Origin: Propionibacterium australiense
GTDB taxonomy: Bacteria; Actinomycetota; Actinomycetes; Propionibacteriales; Propionibacteriaceae
Direction: 5' to 3'
Assembly (NCBI RefSeq): GCF_003666605.1
Contig: NZ_RCIV01000001.1
Location: forward strand, 124,001-188,000
Length of the DNA: 64,000 nt
Made by a program: the position numbers and the translations under genes. Below the pieces are notes generated by a model. The model was given only the letters and a program-made list of their open reading frames with translations, was not told the origin of the DNA and did not search any database. Positions 21,494-30,861 of the stretch are shown piece by piece; the first letter of the stretch is position 1; each line of letters begins with the position of its first letter.

Positions 21494-21714
21494 GCCCGTC
21501 CCACAGCCGGCCCCGCCGGGCGCACGACCGGGTCCGCGCGGCCATGCGCTCGGCACGGGCACTGTGGCGCGATTTCACCGGGGAGTCCGCCTACGACCGG
21601 TACCTGCTGCGTCACCGGCTCGAGCATCCCGGCCACGAGCCGATGAGCGAACGTCAGTTCTGGCGGGCACGTACCGACTTCGACGAGAAGAACGTGTCCT
21701 CCGGCTGCTGCTGA
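21490..21714 (+). CDS. YbdD/YjiX-family small protein (DUF466)
   Basis: This 74-residue protein starts at a GTG that overlaps the cstA stop (GTGA). It has the YbdD/YjiX features: an ALWRDFTGESAYDRYLLRH core, HPGHEPMSERQFWRAR and a C-terminal pair of cysteines after a short tail. In E. coli, YbdD and YjiX lie directly after cstA and btsT, and YjiX is needed for pyruvate uptake by BtsT. A similar helper role for the CstA here is likely by family and position. Confidence 0.88.
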   Translation: MSPSHSRPRRAHDRVRAAMRSARALWRDFTGESAYDRYLLRHRLEHPGHEPMSERQFWRARTDFDEKNVSSGCC

Positions 21715-21743
21715 GGGCGGCCGGGCCGTGCGCCCGGTCGCCC
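21715..21743 (+). terminator. Terminator hairpin after the cstA operon
   Basis: GGGCGGCCGGG (21715-21725) pairs with CCCGGTCGCCC (21733-21743), one G-U pair included, directly after the YbdD-like stop. Confidence 0.5.
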
Positions 21744-21877
21744 CTGTGCCATGCCCGAGGCACATCGCCGCAGCGACAACCGGCGCGATGGTGCTGTGCT
21801 CAGCCTGTCCCATGCCTCGTGAGACAGCCCTGCGACCGGGATTCGGAGCGGCCACGCGGCGCTGGCCGTGCAACGGC

Positions 21878-22558
21878 TCAGTGCACGATGGCGAGCAGGA
21901 CGAAGACCAGACCGATGACGAGCAGGACGGTGCCGGCGATCGGCCGGTGGTCGAGGCGGGCAGCACGTTCGAAGAACGCCTTCACGCTGCTCGCCAGGTG
22001 CGGCATGCGCACCCAGGCGACGACGGCACCCAGGTAGGGGCCGACGAGAGCCGCCAGGAAGACGAGGTAGAGCAGGGCGGCGACGACGACGTCATGGGTG
22101 ACCGAGGCGATGACGCGCCCCGTCACGTACATGGTCACCGGTGCGCTGAGCCCGATGCCGGCGGCCACGCCGAGGCCGACCAGGTGCAGCGGGGAACCAC
22201 CGTGGGAGGCCCTGGGACGTCGCCTGCGCGGCAGGTCGACGCGCCAGTCGGCGAGTTCGGCGAGCCCGGCGGCCAGGGCGAGCACCCCGGCGACGAGGTC
22301 GACACCGCGGCGGATGAGCAGGGCCGAGGCCCTGGCCCGGAACAGCTCCGTGAGCCGATCGGGATCGACGAAGTGGAAGACCACGAGCATGACCGTGGCG
22401 ATGGCGGCCAGCCCCACGCAGATCCAGGCGACGGATCGTCCGGGCCGCCGGGCCACGGTGAGCAGGTGCACGACGAGCGCATAGGTGGTCGGGCTGAAGC
22501 CCATGAGCAGCCCCAGGCCGATCATGGACCCCGCAGCCGCCCACACTGCGCCCATCAT
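21878..22558 (-). CDS. Six-helix membrane protein, possibly GAP/Sap-like
   Basis: This 226-residue protein has about six hydrophobic helices in two groups separated by a basic loop (LPRRRRPRASHGG). The arrangement, with MGFSPTTYALVVHLL near the start and VGPYLGAVVAWVRM later, resembles the actinobacterial GAP/Sap (sulfolipid-1-addressing) and LysE-like small exporters, but I cannot assign a family with certainty. Its ATG overlaps the truB stop by 4 bases, so it is translated with the truB-rbfA-infB group. The substrate is unknown. Confidence 0.75.
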   Translation of the reverse strand: MMGAVWAAAGSMIGLGLLMGFSPTTYALVVHLLTVARRPGRSVAWICVGLAAIATVMLVVFHFVDPDRLTELFRARASALLIRRGVDLVAGVLALAAGLAELADWRVDLPRRRRPRASHGGSPLHLVGLGVAAGIGLSAPVTMYVTGRVIASVTHDVVVAALLYLVFLAALVGPYLGAVVAWVRMPHLASSVKAFFERAARLDHRPIAGTVLLVIGLVFVLLAIVH

Positions 22559-23457
22559 CGCCCCCCAGCGTCGATCAGCACCGCCACCGGGCGGGAACGA
22601 TCCGGGCCGTCGGGGCGGTACAGGGCGACGAGTTCTCCGTCCGGGTCGATGAGGCCGGTCGGATCGGCGGGTACGGCGAACGGGAGGAAACCGCCGTGGC
22701 TGACGGCGGCGCGCTGGCCCTCGTCGATGCCACGTACCGGGAAGCTGAGCCGGGCCGCCTCGGCCATGCTCATCAGCGGCGGCGCGGCTGCGCCGGGTTC
22801 GGCCGGATCGGGCAGCACGTGGGCGTCCTCGATGCGGTAGCCGCCGATCCGGGTACGGCGCAGGGCGGTGAGATGGCCACCGACGCCGAGCGCGGCGCCC
22901 AGGTCACGGGCGAGCGCCCTGACGTAGGTGCCCGACGAGCAGCTGACGACGACATCGAGGTCGACCAGCCCGTCCGGGTCACGACGGCCGAGCACGGTGA
23001 ACTCGCTGACCGTGACAGGGCGGGGCGCCAGCTCGACCTGTTCACCGCCGCGTACCCGGGCGTAGGAGCGCCGGCCGTCGACCTTGATGGCCGAGACCGC
23101 GCTGGGCACCTGCATGATCGGTCCGCGCAGGGCTGCGACGGCTTCCTCGATCGCCGCGTCACCCAGCCAGGAGGCGTCTGCCGTCCCGGTGGTCTCGCCC
23201 TCGGCGTCGTCGGTGACCGTCGCCTGCCCCAGCCGGATGGTGGCCGTGTAGCTCTTGTCGTTCAGCGCCAGGTGGCCGAGCAGGCGGGTGGCCTTGTTGA
23301 CACCGATGAGGAGCACGCCGGTGGCCATCGGGTCGAGGGTACCGGCATGGCCGACGCGCCTGGTCGAGAACAGGCGCCGACAGCGCCCCACCACCTGATG
23401 GGAGGTGAGGCCTGCCGGCTTGTCGATGACGACCAGGCCGCTGGGGCCGGCCGGCAT
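22555..23457 (-). CDS. truB: tRNA pseudouridine(55) synthase TruB
   Basis: This 300-residue enzyme makes pseudouridine 55 in the T loop of tRNA. It opens with SGLVVIDKPAGLTSHQVV and has the catalytic Asp in the HAGTLDPMATGVL motif, followed by SYTATIRLG and CSSGTYVRALARDLG. The C-terminal 50 residues fit the TruB extension. The ATG at 23457 lies 11 bases past the rbfA stop, and the ribosome binding site is weak, so coupling to rbfA is likely. ribF, the usual neighbour, has been moved away. Confidence 0.96.
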   Translation of the reverse strand: MPAGPSGLVVIDKPAGLTSHQVVGRCRRLFSTRRVGHAGTLDPMATGVLLIGVNKATRLLGHLALNDKSYTATIRLGQATVTDDAEGETTGTADASWLGDAAIEEAVAALRGPIMQVPSAVSAIKVDGRRSYARVRGGEQVELAPRPVTVSEFTVLGRRDPDGLVDLDVVVSCSSGTYVRALARDLGAALGVGGHLTALRRTRIGGYRIEDAHVLPDPAEPGAAAPPLMSMAEAARLSFPVRGIDEGQRAAVSHGGFLPFAVPADPTGLIDPDGELVALYRPDGPDRSRPVAVLIDAGGR

Positions 23458-23468
23458 GGCGCGTCTGC

Positions 23469-23894
23469 TCACTCGTCCTCGTCGTCGGCCCGGTAGGGCT
23501 CGGGGGAGCCGGCGAACTCGGTGCCCTTGCGGGACTCCAGTTCCTCGTCGGCCTGCCGGACCCTGGCGAGCAGCTCCTCCATGTCGGCGGCGGCCTCGGT
23601 GGTCGCGTCGGGCACGAAGGCCAGTGTGGGGGCGAAACGCAGTCCCAGCCGCTTGCCGACGGTAGAACGCATCAGTCCCTTCGCCGACTCGAGTGCTGCG
23701 GCCGTGGCGGCGAGGTCTGACTGGTCCCCCATCACCGTGTAGAAGACGGTGGCCTCGCGGGCGTCGCCGGTGAGCCGCACGTCGGTGACGGTGACGAAAC
23801 CCAGGCGCGGGTCCTTGACGCGGGTCTGCAGCGTCTGCGCGACGATGACCTGGATCTGATCCTCGAGCTTGGCGATGCGGGGGCTGGATGTCAC
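23469..23894 (-). CDS. rbfA: Ribosome-binding factor A
   Basis: This 141-residue RbfA helps mature the 16S rRNA 5' end and the 30S subunit, especially in the cold. It has the KH-like core ([37 protein letters not shown]) and an acidic C-terminal tail. The ATG at 23894 overlaps the infB stop by 4 bases. Gene order infB-rbfA-truB is the standard one. Confidence 0.96.
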   Translation of the reverse strand: MTSSPRIAKLEDQIQVIVAQTLQTRVKDPRLGFVTVTDVRLTGDAREATVFYTVMGDQSDLAATAAALESAKGLMRSTVGKRLGLRFAPTLAFVPDATTEAAADMEELLARVRQADEELESRKGTEFAGSPEPYRADDEDE

Positions 23895-26764
23895 TTGTCC
23901 CTCTCCTTCTCGACCATCTCGTAGGTCTCGATCTGGTCACCGATCCGGATGTCGGAGTAGCCCAGCGTGAGACCGCACTCGAAGCCCTCGCGGACCTCTG
24001 TGACGTCGTCCTTCTCGCGGCGCAGCGAGTTGATCGATGTCTCGGCGAGGACGACGCCGTCGCGCACCAGGCGCGCCTTGGCGTTGCGCCTCATGAGGCC
24101 GTCGAGCACCATGCACCCGGCGATGTTGCCGACCTTGGACGAGTGGAAGATCTCGCGGATCTCCGCGGTACCGAGCGTCTTCTCCTCGTAGACCGGCTTG
24201 AGCATGCCCTTGAGGGCCGCCTCGATCTCGTCGATCGCATCGTAGATGACCGTGTAGTAGCGGACGTCGACGTTGTTCTGGTCGGCCATGCGGGCGGCCT
24301 GGACGGTCGGGCGCACGTTGAAGCCGATGATGACGGCATGCGGCTCGGAGGCTGCGGCCAGCGTGACGTTCGTCTCGGTGATGGCGCCGACACCACGGTC
24401 GATGACACGCAGGTCGACCTCGTCGCCCACGTCGATCTGGCTGAGCGAGTCCTCCAGCGCCTCGACGGAACCGGCGGAGTCGCCCTTGAGGATGAGCAGC
24501 AGCTCGTTGGTCTCGCCCTTCTCCATCTGCTCGAACAGCTCGTCGAGGGTCCGGCGACGGCTCGAGGCCGCCTGCTGCGCGGCGCGGATGCGGGCCTCGC
24601 GCTTCTCGGCGATCTGACGGGCCATGCGGTCGTCCTCGACGACCAGGAAGTTGTCGCCGGCACCCGGGATGTTGGTCAGGCCCAGCACCTGGACCGGAGT
24701 CGAGGGGGAGGCCTCGTCGACCTGCTCGCCATGGTCGTTGACCAGGGCACGCACGCGGCCATAGGCGGAGCCCGCCACGATCGAGTCGCCCTTGCGCAGG
24801 GTGCCGCGCTGGACGAGGGCGGTGGCGACCGGACCGCGGCCCTTGTCGAGATGGGCCTCGATGGCGACGCCCTGGGCCGCCATGTCGGGGTTGGCCCTCA
24901 GGTCCAGGGCCGCATCGGCGGTCAGGATGATGGCCTGCAGCAGATCGTCGAGCCCCTGGCCGGTGACGGCCGAGACGTCGACGAACATGGTGTCGCCGCC
25001 GTACTCCTCGGGCACCAGGTCGAACTCGGTCAGCTGACCCCGCACCTTGGTGGGATCGGCGCCGGCCTTGTCGATCTTGTTCACCGCGACGACGACGGGC
25101 ACATCGGCGGCCTTCGCATGATTGAGGGCCTCGATGGTCTGCGGCATGACGCCGTCATCGGCCGCGACGACGAGCACCGCGATGTCGGTGGACTTGGCGC
25201 CGCGGGCACGCATGGCGGTGAAGGCCTCGTGGCCCGGGGTGTCGATGAACGTGATCCTGCGGTCCTCGTCGTCGACCTTGGCCTGCACCTGGTAGGCGCC
25301 GATCGACTGGGTGATGCCGCCGGCCTCGCCCTCGACCACGTGCGTGTGACGCAGTGCGTCGAGCAGCTTGGTCTTGCCGTGATCGACGTGACCCATGACG
25401 GTGACGACCGGGGGACGCGGCACGAGATCGGACTCGTCGCCGGCGTCCTCCCCGAACTCCAGGTCGAAGCTCTCGAGGAGTTCACGGTCCTCGTCCTCGG
25501 GCGAGACCACGTCGATGGTGTAGTTGAGCTCGGCACCGAGGACCTCGAGGGTCTCGTCCGGCACGGACTGCGTGGCCGTGATCATCTCACCCAGGTTGAA
25601 CAGGACCTGCACCAGGGCGGCCGGATCCGCACCGATCTTCTCGGCGAGGTCGGTCAGCGAGGAACCCCGACGCAACCGGATGGTCTCGCCGCTGCCCTGT
25701 TTGATGCGCACGCCGCCGATCGTCGGCGCCTGCATCTCGTCGAACTCTTGCCTGCGCTGCTTGCGGCTCTTGCGTCCACGACGGCTTCCGCCGCCGCGAC
25801 CGAAGGCGCCCTGAGTACCGGAACCGCCACGGCCGCCGCGGCCCCCGCGGCCACCGCCGAGCGGCGCACCCATGCCGGGTCCGCCGCGGAAGCCTCCGGC
25901 GCCGCGACCAGGGCCTCCGCTGCCGCGGCCGCGGCCACCACCACGGGCCGGGCGAGTACCGGCGGGGGCCAGCTGGGAGTTGTGGCGCTTGGGCATCATC
26001 GCCGGATTCGGGCGAGGCATGCCGGAGGTGCCACCGGGGCGAGGCAGGCCACCGGTCGCACCGGGGCGCGGGGCGCGCGGCTTGGCGCCCTCGCCCGGAC
26101 GGCCCTGCTGCCCCTGGCCGCGACGCTGCTGCCCCATGCCCTGGGATGAACTGAACGGATTGTTGCCAGGGCGCGGAGCACCGGTGCGGCGACCACCACG
26201 GCTGGAGGGCAGGCCTCCGGTGGCTCCGGGCCGGGCGGTGGACGAGGGCCTGGGGCCGGGGCGCGGACCGGGGCGGGCCGACGAGCCCTGACCGGGACGC
26301 TGAGCAGGTGCCGATGGGCGCGGACCGGGGGTGGGGCGGCCGCCGGGACGGGCCGGGGCTCCCGGACGCGGGGTCTGGCTGGAGACGGGAGCCGATGCTG
26401 AGGCAGGTGTCGGGGCCTTCGGAGTGGGACGCTGCCCGGGCTTGCCGGGCTTAGGGGCGGCACCGGGCTTGGGGGCGCCCGGGGACGCCGCGGGCTTGGC
26501 CGGGCCGGGACGCGCCTCGGGAGCGGACGAGCCCACCGTCGGCGCAGACGAACGCGAGGCCTTCGAGGCCGGCGCGGCCTTGGCCGAGGAATCGCCCCCG
26601 GCGCTCTCGGACCTGACCTTCTCTGTCACCCTGCGCACCACGGGGGCTTCAATGGTTGACGAAGCGGACCGGACGAACTCGCCCATGTCCTTCAGTTTCG
26701 CCAGAAGTTCTTTGCTTTCGAGTCCGAGCTCCTTGGCGAGCTCGTAGACGCGGACCTTGGCCAC
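23891..26764 (-). CDS. infB: Translation initiation factor IF-2
   Basis: This 957-residue GTPase brings initiator tRNA to the 30S subunit. Order of parts: IF2_N domain at residues 1-50 ([18 protein letters not shown]); a long Pro/Gly/Arg-rich disordered arm at about 60-350, typical of high-GC actinobacteria; a second IF2_N-like domain; and a G domain from about 455 with [19 protein letters not shown] and NKIDKAG. Domains II, III and IV follow. The start is GTG at 26764 with GAAGGAG upstream. The unusually low-complexity arm accounts for the many spurious open frames on the other strand. Confidence 0.97.
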   Translation of the reverse strand: MAKVRVYELAKELGLESKELLAKLKDMGEFVRSASSTIEAPVVRRVTEKVRSESAGGDSSAKAAPASKASRSSAPTVGSSAPEARPGPAKPAASPGAPKPGAAPKPGKPGQRPTPKAPTPASASAPVSSQTPRPGAPARPGGRPTPGPRPSAPAQRPGQGSSARPGPRPGPRPSSTARPGATGGLPSSRGGRRTGAPRPGNNPFSSSQGMGQQRRGQGQQGRPGEGAKPRAPRPGATGGLPRPGGTSGMPRPNPAMMPKRHNSQLAPAGTRPARGGGRGRGSGGPGRGAGGFRGGPGMGAPLGGGRGGRGGRGGSGTQGAFGRGGGSRRGRKSRKQRRQEFDEMQAPTIGGVRIKQGSGETIRLRRGSSLTDLAEKIGADPAALVQVLFNLGEMITATQSVPDETLEVLGAELNYTIDVVSPEDEDRELLESFDLEFGEDAGDESDLVPRPPVVTVMGHVDHGKTKLLDALRHTHVVEGEAGGITQSIGAYQVQAKVDDEDRRITFIDTPGHEAFTAMRARGAKSTDIAVLVVAADDGVMPQTIEALNHAKAADVPVVVAVNKIDKAGADPTKVRGQLTEFDLVPEEYGGDTMFVDVSAVTGQGLDDLLQAIILTADAALDLRANPDMAAQGVAIEAHLDKGRGPVATALVQRGTLRKGDSIVAGSAYGRVRALVNDHGEQVDEASPSTPVQVLGLTNIPGAGDNFLVVEDDRMARQIAEKREARIRAAQQAASSRRRTLDELFEQMEKGETNELLLILKGDSAGSVEALEDSLSQIDVGDEVDLRVIDRGVGAITETNVTLAAASEPHAVIIGFNVRPTVQAARMADQNNVDVRYYTVIYDAIDEIEAALKGMLKPVYEEKTLGTAEIREIFHSSKVGNIAGCMVLDGLMRRNAKARLVRDGVVLAETSINSLRREKDDVTEVREGFECGLTLGYSDIRIGDQIETYEMVEKERDK

Positions 26765-27006
26765 TACTCTCCTTCAGGTCCAGGCGTCTGCCGGGACCGG
26801 CTAGTTGTCGGTTGTGCTCATTGCTGCGTACTCATCGAGTGGTCATGAGCGTTAGCCCACTTTCAGAAATAACCGGGACCACACCGCACCTGACGGCACG
26901 ACTGACCGCGCGCCGAGCTGACGCGCAAGGATCAGTTTACTCCGCGGCACCCCCCGCAGGCCAAACGGGGACGGGGCGCCACCGGCCCGCCGGATCGGCC
27001 CGGCCA

Positions 27007-27252
27007 CTACCCGAATGGCGGCCGGTCGACCTCTTCGGGGCGAACCGGGGTACGGAAGCTGCGGGCGAATCCGCCGCGCAGCGCCCCGGCCCAGCACTGC
27101 GGATCCGGATGCACCCAGGCGCCCCGCCCGGGAGCGCGCCGGTCCTCGTCGAGCACCAGTCCCTGCTCGGTGCGCACGTAGCGGCGCAATGCGTCCTGGT
27201 CATCGGTGCGCCGACAGCCGACACAGGTCCGCTGCGGACGGGATCTGCTCAC
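27007..27252 (-). CDS. ylxR: YlxR-family RNA-binding protein (DUF448)
   Basis: This 81-residue protein starts at GTG 27252 (VSRSRPQRTCVGCRR). The RTCVGCRR motif and the later GRGAWVHPDPQC segment define the YlxR fold, which is small, basic and nucleic-acid binding. In other bacteria ylxR sits between nusA and infB; here it keeps its place before infB (242 bases away), but nusA has been separated by the TetR/ABC insert. A promoter serving ylxR and infB must therefore lie in 27253-27445. Confidence 0.85.
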   Translation of the reverse strand: MSRSRPQRTCVGCRRTDDQDALRRYVRTEQGLVLDEDRRAPGRGAWVHPDPQCWAGALRGGFARSFRTPVRPEEVDRPPFG

Positions 27253-27375
27253 CCACCCAGGGTACCGACCCGTCGCCCCGCGGCGGTGAATCCGGTGAGG
27301 CGCTCGCCGTATCCCGTCAGGCCGGCGCACCATGGCGGGGAGGCACCGACCGGAGCCGCACCGCGACGCAGTGTC

Positions 27376-27387
27376 CAACAAGTGTTG
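27376..27387 (+). promoter_or_regulatory. TetR-type operator, copy 1
   Basis: CAACA-AG-TGTTG is a perfect 5-bp inverted repeat, followed by AAAA. The same half-sites recur 43 bp downstream at 27419-27430, in mirror orientation with respect to the A/T run. It lies between the divergent ylxR and tetR starts. Confidence 0.7.
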
Positions 27388-27418
27388 AAAAGACCGTAGG
27401 TACCTGCCACACTTTTTT

Positions 27419-27430
27419 CAACACCTGTTG
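27419..27430 (+). promoter_or_regulatory. TetR-type operator, copy 2
   Basis: CAACA-CC-TGTTG, preceded by TTTTTT, ends 15 bases before the tetR ATG. With copy 1 it encloses about 31 bases that should hold the tetR promoter. Autorepression by the TetR protein encoded next is the natural reading. Confidence 0.7.
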
Positions 27431-27445
27431 AGGGAAGGGGATGTC

Positions 27446-28117
27446 ATGACCGGCCATGCCGATGATCGGACCGGCACCGGGGCGGCCCCCGGGCACCGGC
27501 GGCGAGCGGGCGCCGAGGCAACCCGTGCCGCGCTCATTGCCTCGGCCCGCGAGCTGTTCGCGGCCAAGGGCTACGCCGGCGCCTCGGTGCGCGCCATCGC
27601 GAGTGGCGCCGGCGTCGACCCGTCCCTCATCAACCACTACTTCGGCGGCAAAGAGGGACTGTTCGGGCAGGCGATGCAGATCCCGCTCGACCCGCAGGAG
27701 GTGCTGGCCCGCTTCGAGCAGGTCACCTCGGCGCAGGAACTTCCCGAACTCGTCGCCAGGACCTTCATCGAGATCTGGGAGGGCCCCGAGACGGGGCCGC
27801 AGACGACAGCCCTGCTGCGGCGCGCGCTGTTCGAGGAACCCGAGCGGTTGAGCGTCCTGGTCGACTTCCTCTTCTCGGCGCTCGTCGAACCCGTCTCGGC
27901 GCGTCTGGGGGAACCCGGCCCCGAGCAGGCGCGGCTGCGGATGACCCTGCTGGCCAGTCACCTCATGGGCACGCTCGTCGCCCGGAAGATCCTGCGCATC
28001 GAGCCGCTGGCGAGCCTGCCCGCGGACGAGCTCCACGAGCTGATCCTGCCGACGATCCGGGCGGACCTGACCGGGCCCGCCGGGAAGGCCCCCGAGAACA
28101 CCCCCCAGGAGGACTGA
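27446..28117 (+). CDS. TetR-family transcriptional regulator
   Basis: This 223-residue TetR-type repressor has an N-terminal helix-turn-helix (ALIASARELFAAKGYAGASV, then VDPSLINHYFGGKEGLF) and an all-helical ligand-binding C-terminus. The ATG at 27446 follows GGGAAGGGG; an upstream TTG in frame is less likely. It is the first gene of a plus-strand unit with an ABC ATPase (4-base gap) and permease. Two CAACA-NN-TGTTG palindromes just upstream are its probable operators. The inducer is unknown, probably a drug or other toxic compound exported by the transporter. Confidence 0.9.
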   Translation: MTGHADDRTGTGAAPGHRRRAGAEATRAALIASARELFAAKGYAGASVRAIASGAGVDPSLINHYFGGKEGLFGQAMQIPLDPQEVLARFEQVTSAQELPELVARTFIEIWEGPETGPQTTALLRRALFEEPERLSVLVDFLFSALVEPVSARLGEPGPEQARLRMTLLASHLMGTLVARKILRIEPLASLPADELHELILPTIRADLTGPAGKAPENTPQED

Positions 28118-28121
28118 CGTC

Positions 28122-29036
28122 ATGGACACCGGCACCGTGATCCGCGCGAAGGATCTCGTCAAGCGCTTCGGCCCGTTCACCGCTCTCACCGGCCTCGACA
28201 TGGAGGTCGCGGCCGGCGAGGTGCACGGTTTCCTCGGCCCCAACGGTTCGGGGAAGTCCACCACCATCCGTGTCCTGCTCGGCCTGCTGCGCGCCAGTGG
28301 CGGCCTCGTCGAGGTCTTCGGCGGCGATCCCTGGCGCGACGCGGTCGCGCTGCACCGCCGGATCGCCTACGTGCCAGGAGACGTCGCGCTGTGGCCGGAC
28401 CTGTCCGGCGGCGAGACGATCGACCTGCTGGGCAGCCTGCGTGGCGGCCTGGACCAGCGACGCCGCGCCGGACTCATCGAGCGTTTCGAGCTGGACCCCA
28501 CCAAACGCGGCCGGCAGTACTCCAAGGGCAACCGCCAGAAGGTGGCCATCGTCGCGGCTCTCGCCTCGGACGCGGACCTGCTCATCCTGGACGAGCCGAC
28601 GTCGGGACTGGATCCGCTCATGGAGGCCGTCTTCCAGTCCGAGATCGCCGCCGAGAGGGCGAGGGGACGCACTGTGCTGCTGTCCAGCCACATCCTGTCC
28701 GAGGTCGAGGCGCTGGCCGACCGGGTGAGCATCATCCGCCAGGGCCGGATCATCTCCTCGGGCACCCTGACCGAGTTGCGCGGCAGCACCCGGACGCACG
28801 TCCGCGCCCGGCTGGGGCGGCTCCCCGCCGAACTGTCCGCCCTGCCGCTGGAGGACCCGAGCGTCGACGCGAACGGCGTGCTGAGCGCAGCGGTGGAAGC
28901 CGACCGCATCGCCGAGGCGATGGCTGCGCTCGTCCCTCTGGGGATCGCGGAGCTGGAGGTCTCCCCCGCCTCGCTCGAGGATCTCTTCCTGCACCAGTAC
29001 GAGGAGGCGGCCGGGCACGCGGGAGGGAGCCTGTGA
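28122..29036 (+). CDS. ABC transporter ATP-binding protein (DrrA/YhaQ type)
   Basis: This 304-residue ATPase has Walker A GPNGSGKSTT, Walker B LLILDEPTSGLDP and switch LLSSHILSEVEALADR. The signature motif is YSKGNRQKVAIVAALA, in which SKGN replaces the canonical LSGGQ, a variation seen in DrrA/CcmA-type exporters. The C-terminal 80 residues are a regulatory extension. The stop overlaps the permease ATG by one base (TGATG), so both are made together. It should power export of a hydrophobic compound by the 541-residue permease. Confidence 0.92.
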   Translation: MDTGTVIRAKDLVKRFGPFTALTGLDMEVAAGEVHGFLGPNGSGKSTTIRVLLGLLRASGGLVEVFGGDPWRDAVALHRRIAYVPGDVALWPDLSGGETIDLLGSLRGGLDQRRRAGLIERFELDPTKRGRQYSKGNRQKVAIVAALASDADLLILDEPTSGLDPLMEAVFQSEIAAERARGRTVLLSSHILSEVEALADRVSIIRQGRIISSGTLTELRGSTRTHVRARLGRLPAELSALPLEDPSVDANGVLSAAVEADRIAEAMAALVPLGIAELEVSPASLEDLFLHQYEEAAGHAGGSL

Positions 29037-30661
29037 TGCCGACTGCCATCGCCTCCCCACCGCGGCTCGGTGTCGCGCGTCCGGCGTCCGGGCGGACCGG
29101 CGTCCGGGCGCTGCTCGCGGTGACGCTGCGCCAGGAATGCCGGAGCACCGCGCCCTGGATCGTGCTCGTCAGCGCCCTGTCGGCGAGTTCGATCGCCGCC
29201 TACCGCTGGATCTTCCCGAACCCGGCCGACCGTGCGGCGCTGGCCCTCACCGTGTCCTCGAGCCCGGCCCTCGAGCTGATCTTCGGGCCGGCCCGCGAGC
29301 TCATGACGAATGACGGCTTCAACGCCTGGCGCGCCGGAATGCTCGGCGCCCTGCTGTCCGGTCTCATGGCGATCCTGCTCGTCGTCCGCACCTCACGCGC
29401 GGACGAGGACTCCGGCCGCGCCGAGCTCGTCGCCGCGGGGGTCATCAGCCGCCGCGCTCGGCTGCTCGTACCGGTCGTCGTGACGGCCCTGGCCTCGGTC
29501 GTCCTCGGCGCGCTGTGCTTCCTCCTCACCTGGGCGTTCGGCGGGCAGATCGCCCCGACGCTCGTCCTCTCGGCGAGCTTCACGGCCTCGGCGCTGGTCT
29601 TCGGCTCGCTGGCCTCGCTCACCGCGCAGCTCGGCTCGGAGGCGCACACGGCGAACTGGCTGGCGATCGGCACGATGGGGGCGCTCTACGTGGTCCGCGG
29701 CTATCTCGATGCGAGCAACGCACCGGCGTGGACGCAGTGGCTGACCCCCTTCGGCTGGTTCGAGCGGACCGGGCCCGCGGTCGAGAACGATCCGCTGCCG
29801 CTGCTCGCCGCGCTCGGCCTGACGGTGGCGTTCCTCACCGCGGCACTGGTCGCGGCGGGCCACCGGGACTTCGGTCTCGGCGTCGTTCCCCTGCGTGCGG
29901 GGCGCGCCGCGGCCCCGCACCTGAGCTGCTGGGTGCTCCCCTGGCGCCTGCACCGCGGCTCACTCGCCGGCTGGTTCATCGCCTTCGCGCTGCTCGGTCT
30001 CGTCATGGGCACGCTGAGCACCTCGGTCCTTGCCGACAACCCGGTGGTCGCCTCCCTCATCGCCGCAGGCGCGACGAGCACGGCCGAGCTGACGGCCGTC
30101 TTCATCGCGACGATCCTTCAGCTGATCGGCATCATCGCCGCGATCATGGGCACGCAGGTCATCATGGGGATCCGCGCGGAGGAACTGGATCACCGCCTGG
30201 AGCCGCTGCTCGCCGGCCCGCTGCACCGCAGCCGCTATCTGGCGGCCAACGTCCTGGTGGCGCTCGTTCCGAGCGGCTGCGCACTGCTCGTCGCGGGTAC
30301 CGGCATCGGGCTGGTGAACATGGCGGACGGCACGGGCATCGGCTTCGGCGAGGCATTACGTCAGGCTGCCTGCACGATCCCGGCCGTCTGGCTGCTCGTC
30401 GCTCTTGCGACGGCGGCCGTCGGCGCACGGCCTGCGCTGCGCATGATCGGCTGGGGCGGCATCGTGGCGACCTTCGCCATCACGCTGCTGGGGCCGACAT
30501 TCGACCTGCCGGAGTGGGCCATGTCGATCAGCCCCATGCACCACGTGCCGAATGTCATGGCGGGCAGCGTCTCGTGGGGTGGGCTGACCGTCGTCTCGGC
30601 CATCACCCTCGGGTTGCTGGCCGCCGGGTTCGCCGGTTTCCGGTGCCGCGACGTGCACTGA
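29036..30661 (+). CDS. ABC transporter permease, 12-helix (antibiotic exporter type)
   Basis: This 541-residue polytopic membrane protein is built of two similar halves of about six helices each. The first covers residues 30-280 and the second 300-541. A two-half permease of this size, coupled to a single DrrA-like ATPase and a TetR regulator, is typical of actinobacterial tetronasin- or polyketide-type exporters. The ATG at 29036 follows GGGAGG and overlaps the ATPase stop. Substrate is unknown. The gene ends 70 bases before a strong stem-loop that belongs mainly to the opposing nusA unit. Confidence 0.85.
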   Translation: MPTAIASPPRLGVARPASGRTGVRALLAVTLRQECRSTAPWIVLVSALSASSIAAYRWIFPNPADRAALALTVSSSPALELIFGPARELMTNDGFNAWRAGMLGALLSGLMAILLVVRTSRADEDSGRAELVAAGVISRRARLLVPVVVTALASVVLGALCFLLTWAFGGQIAPTLVLSASFTASALVFGSLASLTAQLGSEAHTANWLAIGTMGALYVVRGYLDASNAPAWTQWLTPFGWFERTGPAVENDPLPLLAALGLTVAFLTAALVAAGHRDFGLGVVPLRAGRAAAPHLSCWVLPWRLHRGSLAGWFIAFALLGLVMGTLSTSVLADNPVVASLIAAGATSTAELTAVFIATILQLIGIIAAIMGTQVIMGIRAEELDHRLEPLLAGPLHRSRYLAANVLVALVPSGCALLVAGTGIGLVNMADGTGIGFGEALRQAACTIPAVWLLVALATAAVGARPALRMIGWGGIVATFAITLLGPTFDLPEWAMSISPMHHVPNVMAGSVSWGGLTVVSAITLGLLAAGFAGFRCRDVH

Positions 30662-30734
30662 TCCCGCCGCCCCGGACCTGCATCCCTCACCCGGTGGGTG
30701 CCAGGACACGGCGTGCCGGATGCGGAACCGGGAT

Positions 30735-30775
30735 GAAAAAAGCGGCTGGGATCCCCACCCCCTGGGATCCCAGCC
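30735..30775 (-). terminator. Rho-independent terminator of the rimP-nusA operon
   Basis: GGCTGGGATCCC (30744-30755) pairs with GGGATCCCAGCC (30764-30775) over 12 bp. On the minus strand the stem is followed by GC and six T (30735-30741 read in reverse), a textbook terminator. It lies 87 bases past the nusA stop. Confidence 0.85.
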
Positions 30776-30861
30776 ATAGGTGTAAACAAAAGGGAGAGTG
30801 ATTCACCCTCAACCGATCGTTCACGACCCACATAGAAAACTACCACACGAGAATGCCCGGG

